A stretch of 64,000 nucleotides of DNA from Glycine soja (Eukaryota; Streptophyta; Magnoliopsida; Fabales; Fabaceae), in assembly GCF_004193775.1 (NCBI RefSeq), contig NC_041016.1, forward strand, positions 32,411,511 to 32,475,510, written 5' to 3'. The notes under the pieces are model-generated. The model had not been told where the DNA came from and did no database searches. It worked only from the letters and a program-made list of their open reading frames with translations. Shown one piece after another: positions 44,925 to 56,198 of this stretch. Within the stretch, counting starts at the first letter, position 1. Every line of letters starts with the position of its first letter. The translations under genes were made by a program, and so were the position numbers.

Positions 44925-45510
44925 TGGACAGCTTTTTGGATTAGTTTTGTATACTTTTTGAGGGTGGGTGTATCTAGGACTGACTGTTAGGTTTACTCTT
45001 TTGCTTTTGTATGGGTAGACCTGATGTATAGGAATTTGATGATTGTATACATGTGGCTGAAGCCACCACTATGGACACCTTTGCTCTGGATGACACTGTA
45101 TTTTGTAAAACTCCCATATTTTTGGACAGCTTTAAATGATGAATGCATTTATGATCGATCTTGTTATTTGAAAAGAAAGCATTAGCAACTTTATTTGTAA
45201 AAGAGTTTATCGACTGTATTATACCCTTTTATCTTCATGTGACGACCTAAAGTAATGGCTGGTACATTCTTCCTTTTGAAACAGCAAAATAATTTAGAGA
45301 ATTATGAGCGGTAAGAAAGAAATGACTCCGAATAGAGTTGTGAACTGGCCATTCAGGACTTTATAGTGAGGATTTTCCTTCTAAACCTAGTTATGGTGAA
45401 AAGAGAAAGAAACGAAAAAGAAAAAGAAGAAAAAAAAATTTACCATGGTTTTTGTTATTTAAATTATTTCTATTAAACCAGTCATTAATTTAGGGACGCC
45501 ACACCAAGTA

Positions 45511-45579
45511 CCTTGAAGTGGTCAAACGAGGGTCACATCCCAACAATGGATGGTCCCCGGACGAAATTAAGGTATGACA
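45511..45579 (-). mobile_element. 5' end of the copy 2 LTR
   Basis: TGTCATACCTTAATTTCG on the minus strand from 45579. It is the missing start of the LTR at 39895-41597. Confidence 0.82.
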
Positions 45580-45987
45580 CATATCTATCTCAAGTCCCTA
45601 CTTAAGTTATACTTGAGAGTTTATGCCTCAAGAAAATACTCCTCTAGAATAGTCTTCCCAAAGACATTAACACTCATTTTCAATCCTTTGTTTTCCTAAC
45701 CGCTTGCCATGTTGTCCCATTGCACTTCACAAATTATACAGATGACCAATCTGATAACTCATGACAAGGCATTGAAACTCATGGTATAACATACATCAGG
45801 GATACAAACATGTTATGACTACATCATTCAAATCTCTATTACTCATGGAAACACAACAAAGTGAGGAAGTTCCAAATCCAAACAACAAACACCAAGCATT
45901 CAACAAGGTAACCAGAGAATGCACAAAGAAACATAGTAGACTCACAACTTACTAGCCGAAAGGTTCGACCGGCTCTGATACCATTTA
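45580..45987 (-). other. Chromovirus leader and PBS, piece 1 of split element
   Basis: The minus strand carries TGGTATCAGAGCC (45971-45983), an initiator-Met-type PBS four bases after an LTR end, then about 390 bp of leader before copy 2 begins. The gag that belongs to it lies at 28494 and below, on the far side of the insertion. Confidence 0.7.
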
Positions 45988-46148
45988 TGTAATGACCCGT
46001 CTCGTCGCTATGATATCACTTACTATAAAATATGACATTTCAATTTTTAAGTGAAAGCTCCATTAATTTAATTATGAAAATGATGGTAAATTTTTCACGA
46101 TGTACATTCATCAAACAACACACAAACATGTGAGCAAATACATACACA

Positions 46149-46207
<59 letters not shown>

Positions 46208-46785
46208 TACACCACTACACATCTTTCAAATGTCAGAACATAATTCGGTTTTTACATATACATGCCCAGTCAAAAAGAGTCAAGGAACCAACTAAGGAAG
46301 AGTTCATAACAAATCATAACTCTCCCCCAAAATAAATTCCAACATTATCACGTCGTCTTGGGGCTCCAACAAAAGACTTCCTTCTAAGTCGCCTACTGCT
46401 GCTCATCTACTCCCACGAGCGAAAGTTTGAGATCATCACAAGCACCAATCACTTGGTACAAAAATTGCAAGGGTGAGTTTATTGTAAAAGATCAATAAAC
46501 ACCAAAAGACAATGATTAACAAGAATAAAATAGCAATAACCACAATCATTCACAATATCCCATCAGTTCAACATACACTTAATAAACTAGTCATCAACTT
46601 TTCCATAATTCAAATCAATTATGCTCAGAATGATGCATGTACCTGACTCAACTTTAAAATGCAATGTGGTACCATTTATCAGGAAATAGCCTAATCATGT
46701 CCACATGACACTCTCACTTAGGAAAACTAGGCAGCAAGTGTTGAGGTCACCTAATGTAATCCTACCCCCCAAGGGCATTAGATAG
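45988..46785 (-). mobile_element. Chromovirus 5' LTR
   Basis: On the plus strand it starts TGTAATGACCCGTC (the LTR 3' end on the minus strand, GGGTCATTACA) next to the PBS. The outer end could not be fixed; about 46785 is where Athila-type LTR sequence takes over. It contains a (CA)n microsatellite at 46144-46200. Confidence 0.55.
46144..46200. repeat. (CA)n microsatellite
   Basis: 57 bp of CA/AC repeats with one T interruption near the start. The Val/Cys frame on the minus strand is an artefact. Confidence 0.95.
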
Positions 46786-47803
46786 AAGACTCCCAGAAGA
46801 TTGGGCCAGAGATGCAAGAGAAGGCCCTAGGATTCTCATGAGCCTTAAGGTAAATTTCGGGCCCATGGGCTAAGTATGAGCCCACTTATCTTTGTACATA
46901 TTAGATTAAGGTTTCATTATTTTTGGGCCTTGTATTTAGGGCTCCATAATGTAGGTAGGATACCCTAGAAATGTAAGATTTTTCAACCCTTGTATTTTAG
47001 GACACCTAGACTATAGTTTTTGTATTATGGGTAGTTTTATAATTTCACATGCATTAAGTGAATATTTGATGTGTGTGCTGGGTGTTAGTCATCTTTTATG
47101 ACTAATTTTTGGTATAGAAAAGTTTCTAAAATGTAAATAAATCTCCCAATTTATGGTTATTTTTTGGTAGGATTGTAAATATTTCTAGTTTAGTTTTCAT
47201 TTGTGCTCAGTAAAAGCCTTCCTATTGAATTTAATGTAAATTTCACTTCAATTTCAAGTAAAGAGGAGAAAATTATGAAGGTTCAAAATGTGTTGTCTCG
47301 CTAAGCCTGAACCATGCGCTTAGCAAGACCAAACCGCTAAGCGAGACAGTAGTGGCTTAGTGCATGAGGATAAGCCTAAAGAGAGTTCTCCCACGCCAAC
47401 ACGCGCTTAGCACATATGCAGTTCGCTAAGCGAGGCAATTGTCTCTTCTACACTAAGCACAAGATTGGCGCTAAGCCAAATATCACTTACTCGCACTAGG
47501 CGCGAGAATGGTGCTAAGCGCGCCTTCGAGGTCAGAAAGCCCTTTTAAAGCCTGATTTGCACAGAAAAAAGGAGAGAGCATGATGACGTGAAAGAGGTCT
47601 GAATTGACTGCGAATTGTGTGCAGAGAAGACATCCCCACTGCTTTGTAATCTGAGCAAGGAAGCAAAGGTCCTAACTTTTAGGTAGATTCTAGGTTTTAG
47701 AGTTATTTTCTAGGTTCTTAGAGGTGGAGGAGACATCCCCATTGCTTTGTAATATGGTATTTTCTCTGTAACCCTTCTCCTATTTATGAAAGTTGCTCCC
47801 TTG

Positions 47804-49514
47804 TGTAGAAGCAAAGCTTCATGGTGAATCAAAGGTGATTCAAAGGTGTTTTGATGATAACAAAAGATGATGACAAAGGTGATGACAAAAAGCTCAAAGA
47901 TCAATCAAAGGACAACTCAAGTGAATCAAAGATCAATCAAAGAAAAACTCAAGTGAATCAAGAACAATTCAAGAGTTCAAGATAAGAATAAAGAACAATT
48001 CAAGACTCAAGAAGAAAGTTTAGAGTCAAGAATCAAGATTCAAGGTTCAAGATCTCAAGAATAAAGATCAAGATTCAAGACTCAAGATTCATGAATCAAG
48101 AGAAGGCTTAATCCAGATAAGTATGAAAAGTTTTTCTCAAAAATTGAGTAGCACATGATTTTTCTCAAAACATGTTTACCAAAGAGTTCTTACTCTCTGG
48201 TAATCGATTACTAGGTTGTTGTAATCGATTACCAGTAGCAAAATTGTTTTGAAAAAGTTTTCAAATTGAATTTACAACGTTCCAATTAATTTCAAAAAGT
48301 TGTAATCGATTACAATGTTTTGGTAATCGATTACCAATCCCTTTGAACATTGAAATTCAAATTCAAATGTGAAGAGTCACATCCTTTCACATAAAAGCCT
48401 TATGTAATCAATTACATTGATTTTGTAATAGATTACCAGTGACTGTTTCTGAATAAATCTAAAGATGTAACTCTTTAAAAAGGTTTTGACTTTTTCAAAT
48501 TGGTTTTAAGTTTTTCTAAAAGTTGTAACTCTTCTAAATGGTCCTCTTGGCCAAACATGAAGAGTCTATAAAAGCAAGGCTTTGATTTGTTTTTCAAAAA
48601 TTCATTCATTTTAATCTTGAACACTTATTTCATACAATCCTTTACAAGCCTTGAATCTCTTTTAACTTCTTCTTCTTCTTTGTACCAAAAGCTTTATGAA
48701 GTTTTCTGGTTTTCCAAACCTTGAAAACTTGTGCTATTCATCTTTTTCATTCTCTTCTCCCTTTGCCAAAAAGAATTCGCCAAGGACTAACCGCCTGAAT
48801 TCTTTTTGTGTCTCTCTTCTCCCTTTTCCAAAAGAACAAAGGACTAACCGCCTGAATTCTTTTGCGTCTCCCTTCTCCATTGTCAAAGAATTCAAAACGA
48901 CACAGTCTGAGAATTCTTTTGATTCTTCCCATTCCCTTATACAAAAGTGTTCAAAGGACTAACCGCCTGAGAATTCTTTTGTATCCCCATTCACAAAGTA
49001 TCAAAGGTTTAATAGCTTGAGATCTTTGTCTTAACACATTGGAGGGTACATCCTTTGTGGTACAAGTAGAGGGTACATCTACTTGGGTTTGACTGAGAAA
49101 AAGAGAGGGTACATCTCTTGTGGATCAGTTCTAGTGGAGGGTACATCCACTAGGGTTTCAAAGAAAACAAGGGAGGGTACATCCCTTATGGATGTTTGCT
49201 TGTAAAAGGATTTTTACAAGGTTGAAAAAAATCTCAAGGACCACAGGTCACTCGGGGACTGGATGTAGGCATGGGTTGTTGCCGAACCAGTATAAAAACG
49301 CTTGTGTGTATGTTTCCTTCTTCCCTACTCTTTTACTTTCCGCTGTGCATTTAATTTCCGCTTTTACTTTCTGTTAAGTTTCTCTTCTACTCCTCATTCT
49401 CTTAACAATTTAGTAAAAGCCTTAGAAGAGTAATTTTTTAATTGGTAAAGGTTTAGGAATAATTAATTCAACCCCCCCCCCTTCTTAATTATTCTGAGGC
49501 CACTTGATCCATCA
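47804..49514 (+). mobile_element. 1,711-bp copia-type solo LTR
   Basis: It starts TGTAGAAGCAAAGC and ends ...CTTGATCCATCA, flanked by perfect duplications CCTTG (47799-47803 and 49515-49519). It contains six GTAATCGATTAC-type palindromes (48200-48440), a C-run before the 3' end, and a ladder of ten hairpins (48767-49187). It shares its termini with the 717-bp solo LTR at 17505. It has no coding capacity beyond short repeat frames. Confidence 0.9.
48767..49187 (+). repeat. Ladder of ten constant-loop hairpins
   Basis: Set 1 (48767-49029): five hairpins whose loops derive from a shared CAAAGGACTAACCGCCTGA-like sequence. The arms include CAAAAAGAATTC/GAATTCTTTTTG, CAAAAGAA/TTCTTTTG and ATACAAAAG/CTTTTGTAT. 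Set 2 (49035-49187): five hairpins with loop GGGTACA and arms GGA/TCC (plus outer CACA/TGTG), CAAGTAGA/TCTACTTG, AAGAGA/TCTCTT, CTAGTGGA/TCCACTAG and AAGGGA/TCCCTT. Arms differ between units yet stay complementary. Confidence 0.92.
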
Positions 49515-50240
49515 CCTTGTAATAGAGGGCGAAAATCCTTTGTTGGGAATTTCTACTGAGTACTTGATGTAAATATTTTTATTATCTATTTGAGGTTATT
49601 TTCATGTGTTCAATGTTTCTATCTTATTTATTTTATGCATGCTTGTGGTTTGATCACCCATTGGTGTGTGCTGTTAGGAACTTTAGCATTGACAAATGTA
49701 CTGTTTCCTTGGAACTTGATAAAGCAGGGCTAGATAACTGTAGTGCTAGACGTAGTGTGTAGGGTTCTAGTTTTTATTATGCTATGCTTATAATGCTGTT
49801 TAAATTAGGCTAAGTTCAGCAAGAGATATCTGCAAACGAAGCTTAGTTTAAATTAGTCCAAACTCACGAGACATCAGTGTTGTTATTTTTGTCCTCAGCG
49901 TAGAACACAGGAATAATTTCAAATAGAGAAAAACCCTAATTTCATAAGTATCTTGATGGAAGGACCCAACGCTTTTACTTATTTGTTTTCACACTCAATT
50001 GTTCATGTTTACTGTTTCTTTGATTACAATAGAATATACCTTTGTTTTCAATTCATGATACTTAATTCTTTTTACAAACAGTTGTATTTTGAATGACGTT
50101 TTTCCAAATAAAATCAGTTCCTTGAGTTCGATACTCGGATCATTTCGTTTTAATTATTTACTTCACGATTCGGTGCACTTGCCGGTAGATTTCACACCCA
50201 CACAAACAAGTAGTATTCCTAGGGGCGGAAACAAGTATTT

Positions 50241-50258
50241 TGACGCCGTTGTTGGGGA
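50241..50258 (+). other. Degenerate Athila-type PBS
   Basis: TGACGCCGTTGTTGGGGA, against TGGCGCCGTTGCCGGGGA at 53428. Three changes, so old. Confidence 0.7.
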
Positions 50259-50398
50259 ATCTTCTTTTTATTTAGAAAAATTTTAGTTCAAATTGCAGGC
50301 ATTTATTTTGTTATTATTTTTTTATTCATTGTTTATTTTGTGAAGATTTAGTTACTGTATAATTCATTGTTCTTTGGAATTGGTTAACTGTTGTTTTG

Positions 50399-51193
50399 CA
50401 TGCAAAGAAGGTCTTCTGCAGGTGTTTTGATTCCCATTATCGCAACTTGTAGGAAAAGGAACGCCAAAAGAAATATAAAGTTTTTGTAGGAGATTGAGGT
50501 AGCAGTAATTCAGGAAGAACCTCTATCTTCTGAGGCATCTTCTAGTTTTCCAAAATAAGGGGAATCTCACACAGTATTAATTGAAGCCAATATCATGGCT
50601 GATGAGCCAAGACGAGTGACCCTAGAAGATTACTCAAGTACTTCTATGCTATAATTCTTCACAAGCATTGCACAGCCAGAGGTACAAGCTCAGAATATAA
50701 CCGATCCACATTCATTAATTCAGTTGATTCAGAACAATTTGTTTCATGGTCTGCCTAATGAAGACCCGTATGCACATCTAGCTACCTATATTGAGATATG
50801 CAATACTGTCAAAATAGCTGGTGTGTCTAACGATGTTGTTAGATTGAGCTTGTTTTCATTTTTTTTTTTTTTTGTCTGGAGAGGCGAAAAGATGGCTCCA
50901 TTCATTTAAAGGTAACACTCTTAAGACTTGGGATGAAGTGGTTAAAAATTCTTGATGAAATACATCCCAGAGTCTAAGACTATTGAAGGAAAAGCAGCCA
51001 TCTCATCCTTTCATCAATTTCTAGGTGAGTCCTTGAGTGAGGCTTTGGAAAGATTTCATGGGTTACTAAGAAAGATGCCCACTCATGGATTTTCCAAACC
51101 AATCCAGCTCAATATTTTCATTGACGAGTTAAGGCCACAATCCAAGCAGCTTTTAGATGCTTATGCAGGGGGAAAAATAAAATTGAAGACTCC
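50399..51193 (+). pseudogene. Athila-type gag, broken
   Basis: Blocks in order: an N-terminal RRSSAGVLIPI stretch, DEPRRVTLEDYSS, SLIQLIQNNLFHGLPNEDPY, HLATYIEICNTVKIAGVSND, then ISSFHQFLGESLSEALERFH and RKMPTHGF.KPIQLNIFIDE. A T-run (about 50859-50872) where the gag should encode its central Leu/Phe-rich helix shifts the frame. Stops also occur at about 50490, 50558 and 50651. It is cut at 51193 by the third Ogre-like element. Confidence 0.82.
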
Positions 51194-53423
51194 TGTCATA
51201 TCCTAATTTCATCCGGGGACCATCCGATTGTTGGGATGCGACCTTCGTTTGACCACTTCGAGGTACTTGGCACCCATCGTTAGGCAATCCGTGAAGTTCC
51301 GTAACATGTCGGAAGTCAAAAGAAAGCATTGTTGCACAATCCGTGAAGTTTCGTGACATTCCGGAAGTCAAAAGGAAGCATTGTTGCACAATCCGTGAAG
51401 TTCCGTAACATCCCGGAAGCCAAAGAAGGGATGATTACGTAATCCATAAGGTTTCGTGACATTACGGAAAGAAACCAAGTATTGTTACGTAATTCGTAAA
51501 GTTCTGTAACGTTACGGAAAAAGAATCAGCAAAAAAGGCAGGGGTGTATTTAGTAAACAGGGGGGGTGCATATAGCAACCAGACCCACTTGGGCCTTCCA
51601 GGAAGTTCCACCAGAAGGCGGTGCCTTCTGGAGGAAGCAACCTAGCTCGCCTTGGCAAGCTGGGTGGCAAGCTCCTCCCTTTTTTTCCTTTAAATAGGGG
51701 GAGGAGGGCAGAACAAAAATGTTCAACCCTCCTGGTATTTGAGAATCACTTAAAATTAGTGAGAAAAATTGTTTCTAAGAAGAAAATCCAAGCCGAGGTG
51801 CTTCCGTGATGTTTCCGTGGGTGATTTCGTGAGGATTTTCCATCGTTCTTCGTTCGTTCTTCGTCGTTCTTCGGTTTTCAACCGGTAAGTTCCCGAAATC
51901 GAACTTTTCAATTCATTTACTTTTTGTACCCCCTTTTGACGTGCTTTAGTCATTTATTTAAGCCATTTTCTCGCCTAATCAAAAAATAAAATAAATTTCC
52001 ACCGATCATTCGTATTGTAACATCTTTTAATTTATGTTAAAATGAAATCCGACCGTTCGGTCATGCCGCAACCACGTTTAAAACCAAAAAAAGAGGCAAA
52101 ATAATAATATAATAATAAAAAAATATCTTTTAGTAAAATAATAAAAAAATTCAATCGGACGTTTTTCTTGGGATTTTCCTTTCTTAATCGAATTGACTAA
52201 TAATCAAGGAGAAACTAAGGCTAAAATCAATTCATAAATGAAACTTTTGTCATCAACTAAAAAGTCGTTTTTAAGGTCCAACGCCTTTGATGTGCCATCA
52301 TTTTCTTCTATTTTCTAAACCCTTTTTGCACCATTTTAATTATTGATTGGTCTTAATTGTTAATTAATTAGGCAGTTTTATTATTTGGGCCCATTCAGCT
52401 AATTTGATGTTTTTAATCTAATTTCAGGAATTAATGAAGCATTGGGCTTGAATCTAGAATTGGGCTTGGACTTGAAGAGGGCAGACTAATTTATTCTATA
52501 AAATTAGATCTTATCTTATCTAGATATTATTTAGATTTGATCTCATCTAGATATTATTTCATCTAGATCTTATCTTATCTTATCTTATCTAGATTTGATT
52601 TGATTTTACTTATGGGCTTGGATTTAAAACATATTTGTAAGCTTTGGGGCTGAAAAAAACTATATAACAGCACCAAGGTTCTAGTTTAGAGGGCTCCCTC
52701 TCTCCCTCGCGGGAGACTCTCTCTCTCTCCTCTCTCTCTTCTATTTTTCGTTTTTAGTTTTAGTCTCTCTTCTCTTTCTCTTTTATTTTCGTTTTTTTTA
52801 CAATTCCAGTTCAGACTTTTAGTTTTATCAATAAAATTTCATTCTCTATTTGATTAATGGAAGGCTAAGTCCGCAGCGTTGTTTTCCCTTGAGGATCAAG
52901 CACAGTTCTCTTTGAGGTTCTATTATTACTGTTAAATTCTGTTTAGTTTTTCCTCTTCACTAATTACTTTGAATTTGTTGCTTTTAATTCATGCATGCTT
53001 AGTGCTTGATTAATTGTCTCTGCGCTTAATTTACGTTCATGCTTAATGATCGTTTATGAGTAATTGGTGTATGTGATGCTTAATCACATAATGAATGCCT
53101 TATGTTGAATTTCGCTTAGTAATTTAATTTAGGGTTGGATTAAGTGGTTAAACTGATAAAGGATAAACTCTCGTAACCTAGGATAAGAGACTTGCTTGTG
53201 AATCAAGGGGAAGCAACGTGTTTTAATTCTGATATTTTCTAATTCACATATATTCGCTGTTTAATTTACAAAAGCAAACAACCCCCCCCCCATCGTTACT
53301 GTTACTGTTACTGCAAGTATATTATGAACATTTGGCTTGTCACTGCTCGTTGGGAAACGACCTAGGATCACTTCCTAGTTTCTACATTTTAATGTTTATT
53401 TGATTCGGGTACGGCCTCGATCA

Positions 53424-54061
53424 AATTTGGCGCCGTTGCCGGGGAGCAGTGTCCAAAGGTTCATAATAGCTAGCTATTGTTGTGTGTTTAATCCTTTCGT
53501 GTTTTATGTTTAATTGTTAGTATTGTGTTAGTATGTGTGTTAGTGTTGATTAGTTCACTGGTATTGATAACAGACAAATCCAGAATCCATATATCTAGGC
53601 TAATTAGACTTGTCAGGTTTTAGCGATTTTAATATATAGATTTTAGTCCTTATTTTCATTGTCGGTCTTCCTTAGAAGTAGTTATTCCTTATTTTTTACT
53701 GTTGGGTTTTAGGAGTAAGTATTTAGATTTAGTAGATTTAGATCTTATTTATTTGAATTTCTTAGAAGTAGTTATCTTTATCGCAATTTAAATATTTTAT
53801 CATATCTTATCTTTAAATTTTTTATCTTATCTTATCTATTATCTTTATCTTCTATTTTGATCTTTCAATCTTTTATCTTCGAATTTTATCTTTAAATATC
53901 TTATCTTTTCTTTTATCTTCTAATTTTATCTTTAAATATCTTATCTTTTCTTTACCTTATCTTCTATCTTCTATTTTAAATTCTTATCTCTTGCTTTTAA
54001 ATTGGGTTTGCATTAATCTAAATACAAACAAAGTCCTTGTTTCAGTCTTGGGTGTTTTGCT
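53424..54061 (+). other. Leader of Athila derivative
   Basis: PBS at 53428-53445, then AT-rich non-coding sequence with a TATCTT-type simple repeat (53770-53990) that resembles the ATCTTATCTAGAT repeats of its own LTR. Confidence 0.6.
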
Positions 54062-54643
54062 GTGAAGATTGTGCAGCCAAGCAGGAAAGATTGGAGTACC
54101 AGGCTTGATGACGCTCTCTGGGCACATCGGACTGCCTACAAAGCACCCATAGGAATGTCTCCTTATCGGGTTGTCTTTGGAAAGGCATGTCATCTTCCAG
54201 TGGAAATTGAGCACAAAGCATACTGGGCAGTGAAGACTTGCAACTTCTCTATGGATCAAGCTGGCGAGGAAAGGAAGTTGCAACTGAGTGAGTTAGATGA
54301 AATCCGCCTAGACGCCTACGAGAATGCCAAGTTCTACAAAGAAAAGACCAAGAAGTTCCATGATAGCATGATAGTTAAAAAAGACTTTGTGGTTGGGCAA
54401 AAAGTGTTATTGTATAATTCTAGGCTTGGACTCATGAGTGGTAAGTTGAGGTCTAAGTGGATTGGTCCTTTTGTTGTTACTAATGTTTTTCCTTATGGTA
54501 CAGTTGAGATCAAAAGCGACTCCACAAACAAGAGCTTCAAGGTCAACGGACATCGACTTAAGCCATTCCTCACGAACCCTTCTTTAGTGGACGTAGTGGT
54601 GGAAGAGACTTCCTTACTCCACCCTACTCTTCCTCCACCATGA
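54062..54643 (+). pseudogene. Athila-type integrase C-terminal part
   Basis: 193 open codons. The first third is the end of the integrase core ([39 protein letters not shown]). The rest is the C-terminal domain ([46 protein letters not shown]). The zinc-binding region and most of the DDE catalytic core are missing, so it is inactive. It stays open to the natural stop at 54641. Confidence 0.85.
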
Positions 54644-55521
54644 CTTAGGGAGTTTTTCTTTTCCTATCTCCTTCTTTGCTTTTATTACACTTGTCCGATT
54701 CTCTTTGATGATTTAATTGTTTTTAATCTTTTAATTGTGCTACATTGAGGACAATGTGTTGTTTAAGTATGGGGGGGGGGGGGGAGTGTTCTTTGGTTTT
54801 GCTAGTTTTGTTGGTTTTGTTAATTTGTTAGTTGTGTTAATTTGTTAATGTTGTTAGTTTCGTCGGATTTTCAGTTTAATATTTTGGGTCAATTTTGTGT
54901 GCACGTACGACTTTGCATGTTTTTCTTTGAATTATAGGATATGTTCAAGAAATGGGTAATTGTTTTGAAAATAAAAGTTCTTGACATTTTGTGACTTGAA
55001 ATCCTTGATTCTTCTCTACATGTCATGATAGTTTTGAAAGCTCAATTTGAAAGTGATGATTTTACCTTTGTGAGAATTTGAGCCATCCATCATTATAATC
55101 ATTTGGTGTGTTTTGCCCCATTGATTGCTTGCACAATAGCCTTGGCTTGATTCTTGTTGATGCGTCCTAATTCACATGCATATTTGGAAATGATTAAGGC
55201 AATTTTGTTCTTATAAGCTTCTAGCCAAATGGACTTACCTTGAATTAATTCCTTTGATAGCCCTTTTGAGCCTTGTTTCCCTTTCCTTGTTTTGAAGCTC
55301 ACTACAAGCCTTAAGTGAAAAACCATGATATTACCATATCCTTAAGGAATTTTGGAGCTTTGGAATTGTTTTGGGAATAAGTGTGGGGGGTTTTTGTTTC
55401 ATTGGACAACTTGTTTTGTTGGCTATGCTTCATGATGTATTTTGGGCCATACTTGATGTACATTGTATATTGGTTAAATGTTGGACATGCTGAATGAAAT
55501 GTTGTTTCTCAAAGGCCAAAG

Positions 55522-55569
<48 letters not shown>

Positions 55570-56198
55570 CGAAAAAAAAAAAAAAAAAAAAAGCAATAAA
55601 GTTGAGTGAATAAGATCTTAAATGGCACAAGAATGATGAAACTCTTGGTTCTACTCTTCATGTTTAATTTTTATCTTTACTTCTTTTTATTTTCTTATTT
55701 TTTTTTCTTAATATGCACTTATTCCCCTTTGCTCCTCTATTCCTTTGGGATTTAGCCACTTATTCCATATTTCTCCATACCTTGTCCTTGGCCCCATTAC
55801 AACCTTAAAAGACATTTTGATCCTCATGTGCTTGTGTTTATGGGTTGATTGTCAATTTTAGAATCTTGCCAAGTTTATGTGGTGTTTGCTTTCATGGGTG
55901 CTTTGAGGGTAAATAGTAGCCTAGACACTTGAGAGATAGAGTGTATATCTTGTGAGGCTTTATCACTTTTCATTCTTGAGCTGATTAACTATTTTGCCAT
56001 GATTGGGTTGCTTGGATGATTTTCATGAATGTCTTGACTTTTTGGATCTCCTTATGTTAGATGTTACCCATTCCTTTTATTCCTTGATGTTCATTGAGAA
56101 ATATGTCAATGTTTTTGTTTGTCTCCCTCTGATATCCTTGGATTTTGTTCTTTGTTTCATTTTGCCCAGGAGTGCAAAAGGCTAAGTATGGGGGGTTT
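54644..56198 (+). other. 3' non-coding region of Athila derivative
   Basis: A first PPT-like GTATGGGG... run is at 54768-54785 and the real one (AAGTATGGGGGG) before the 3' LTR. A poly(A) tract lies at 55525-55592 with one TTCG interruption. Small frames here are not conserved in any way I can recognise. Confidence 0.6.

Larger units (their letters stand above)
41598..45505 (+). mobile_element. 3,908-bp solo LTR
   Basis: It starts TGTAACATCC, ends GGGACGCCACA, and is flanked by a perfect 5 bp duplication CCAAG (41593-41597 and 45506-45510) inside the copy 2 LTR. The flanks join exactly as in the related LTR at 51194. There is no PBS, PPT or pol. The size and TGTAAC start fit long Tekay-type gypsy LTRs, which is inference. 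It contains a palindrome array (43974-44375) and a short acidic ORF (44493-44924). A TATA-like TTAAATAAAA lies near 42096, and a pyrimidine-rich leader follows. Confidence 0.85.
28495..45579 (-). mobile_element. Ogre-like element copy 2, 3' truncated
   Basis: A minus-strand relative of copy 1 with the same internal order: 5' LTR (39895-45579, interrupted), PBS, leader, ORF1, gag, 129-bp repeats, 24-bp array, third ORF, AT-rich array, hairpin array. It stops at 28495 inside the array without PPT or 3' LTR. Its LTR belongs to a different subfamily from that of copy 1 (net about 1.77 kb against 2.26 kb) although the interiors match closely. It was inserted in the 5' part of the chromovirus. Confidence 0.82.
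46786..50232 (+). mobile_element. Athila-type 5' LTR, interrupted
   Basis: Non-coding sequence ending ...GGCGGAAACA at 50232, eight bases before a degenerate Athila PBS. The left end is approximate. Between 47300 and 47520 it has CGCTTAGC...GCTAAGCG dyads. The copia solo LTR at 47804-49514 splits it. Without that insert it is about 1.7 kb. Confidence 0.65.

Noticed and set aside
46040..46222. Cys/Val repeat frame
   Set aside because: Translation of the (CA)n microsatellite.
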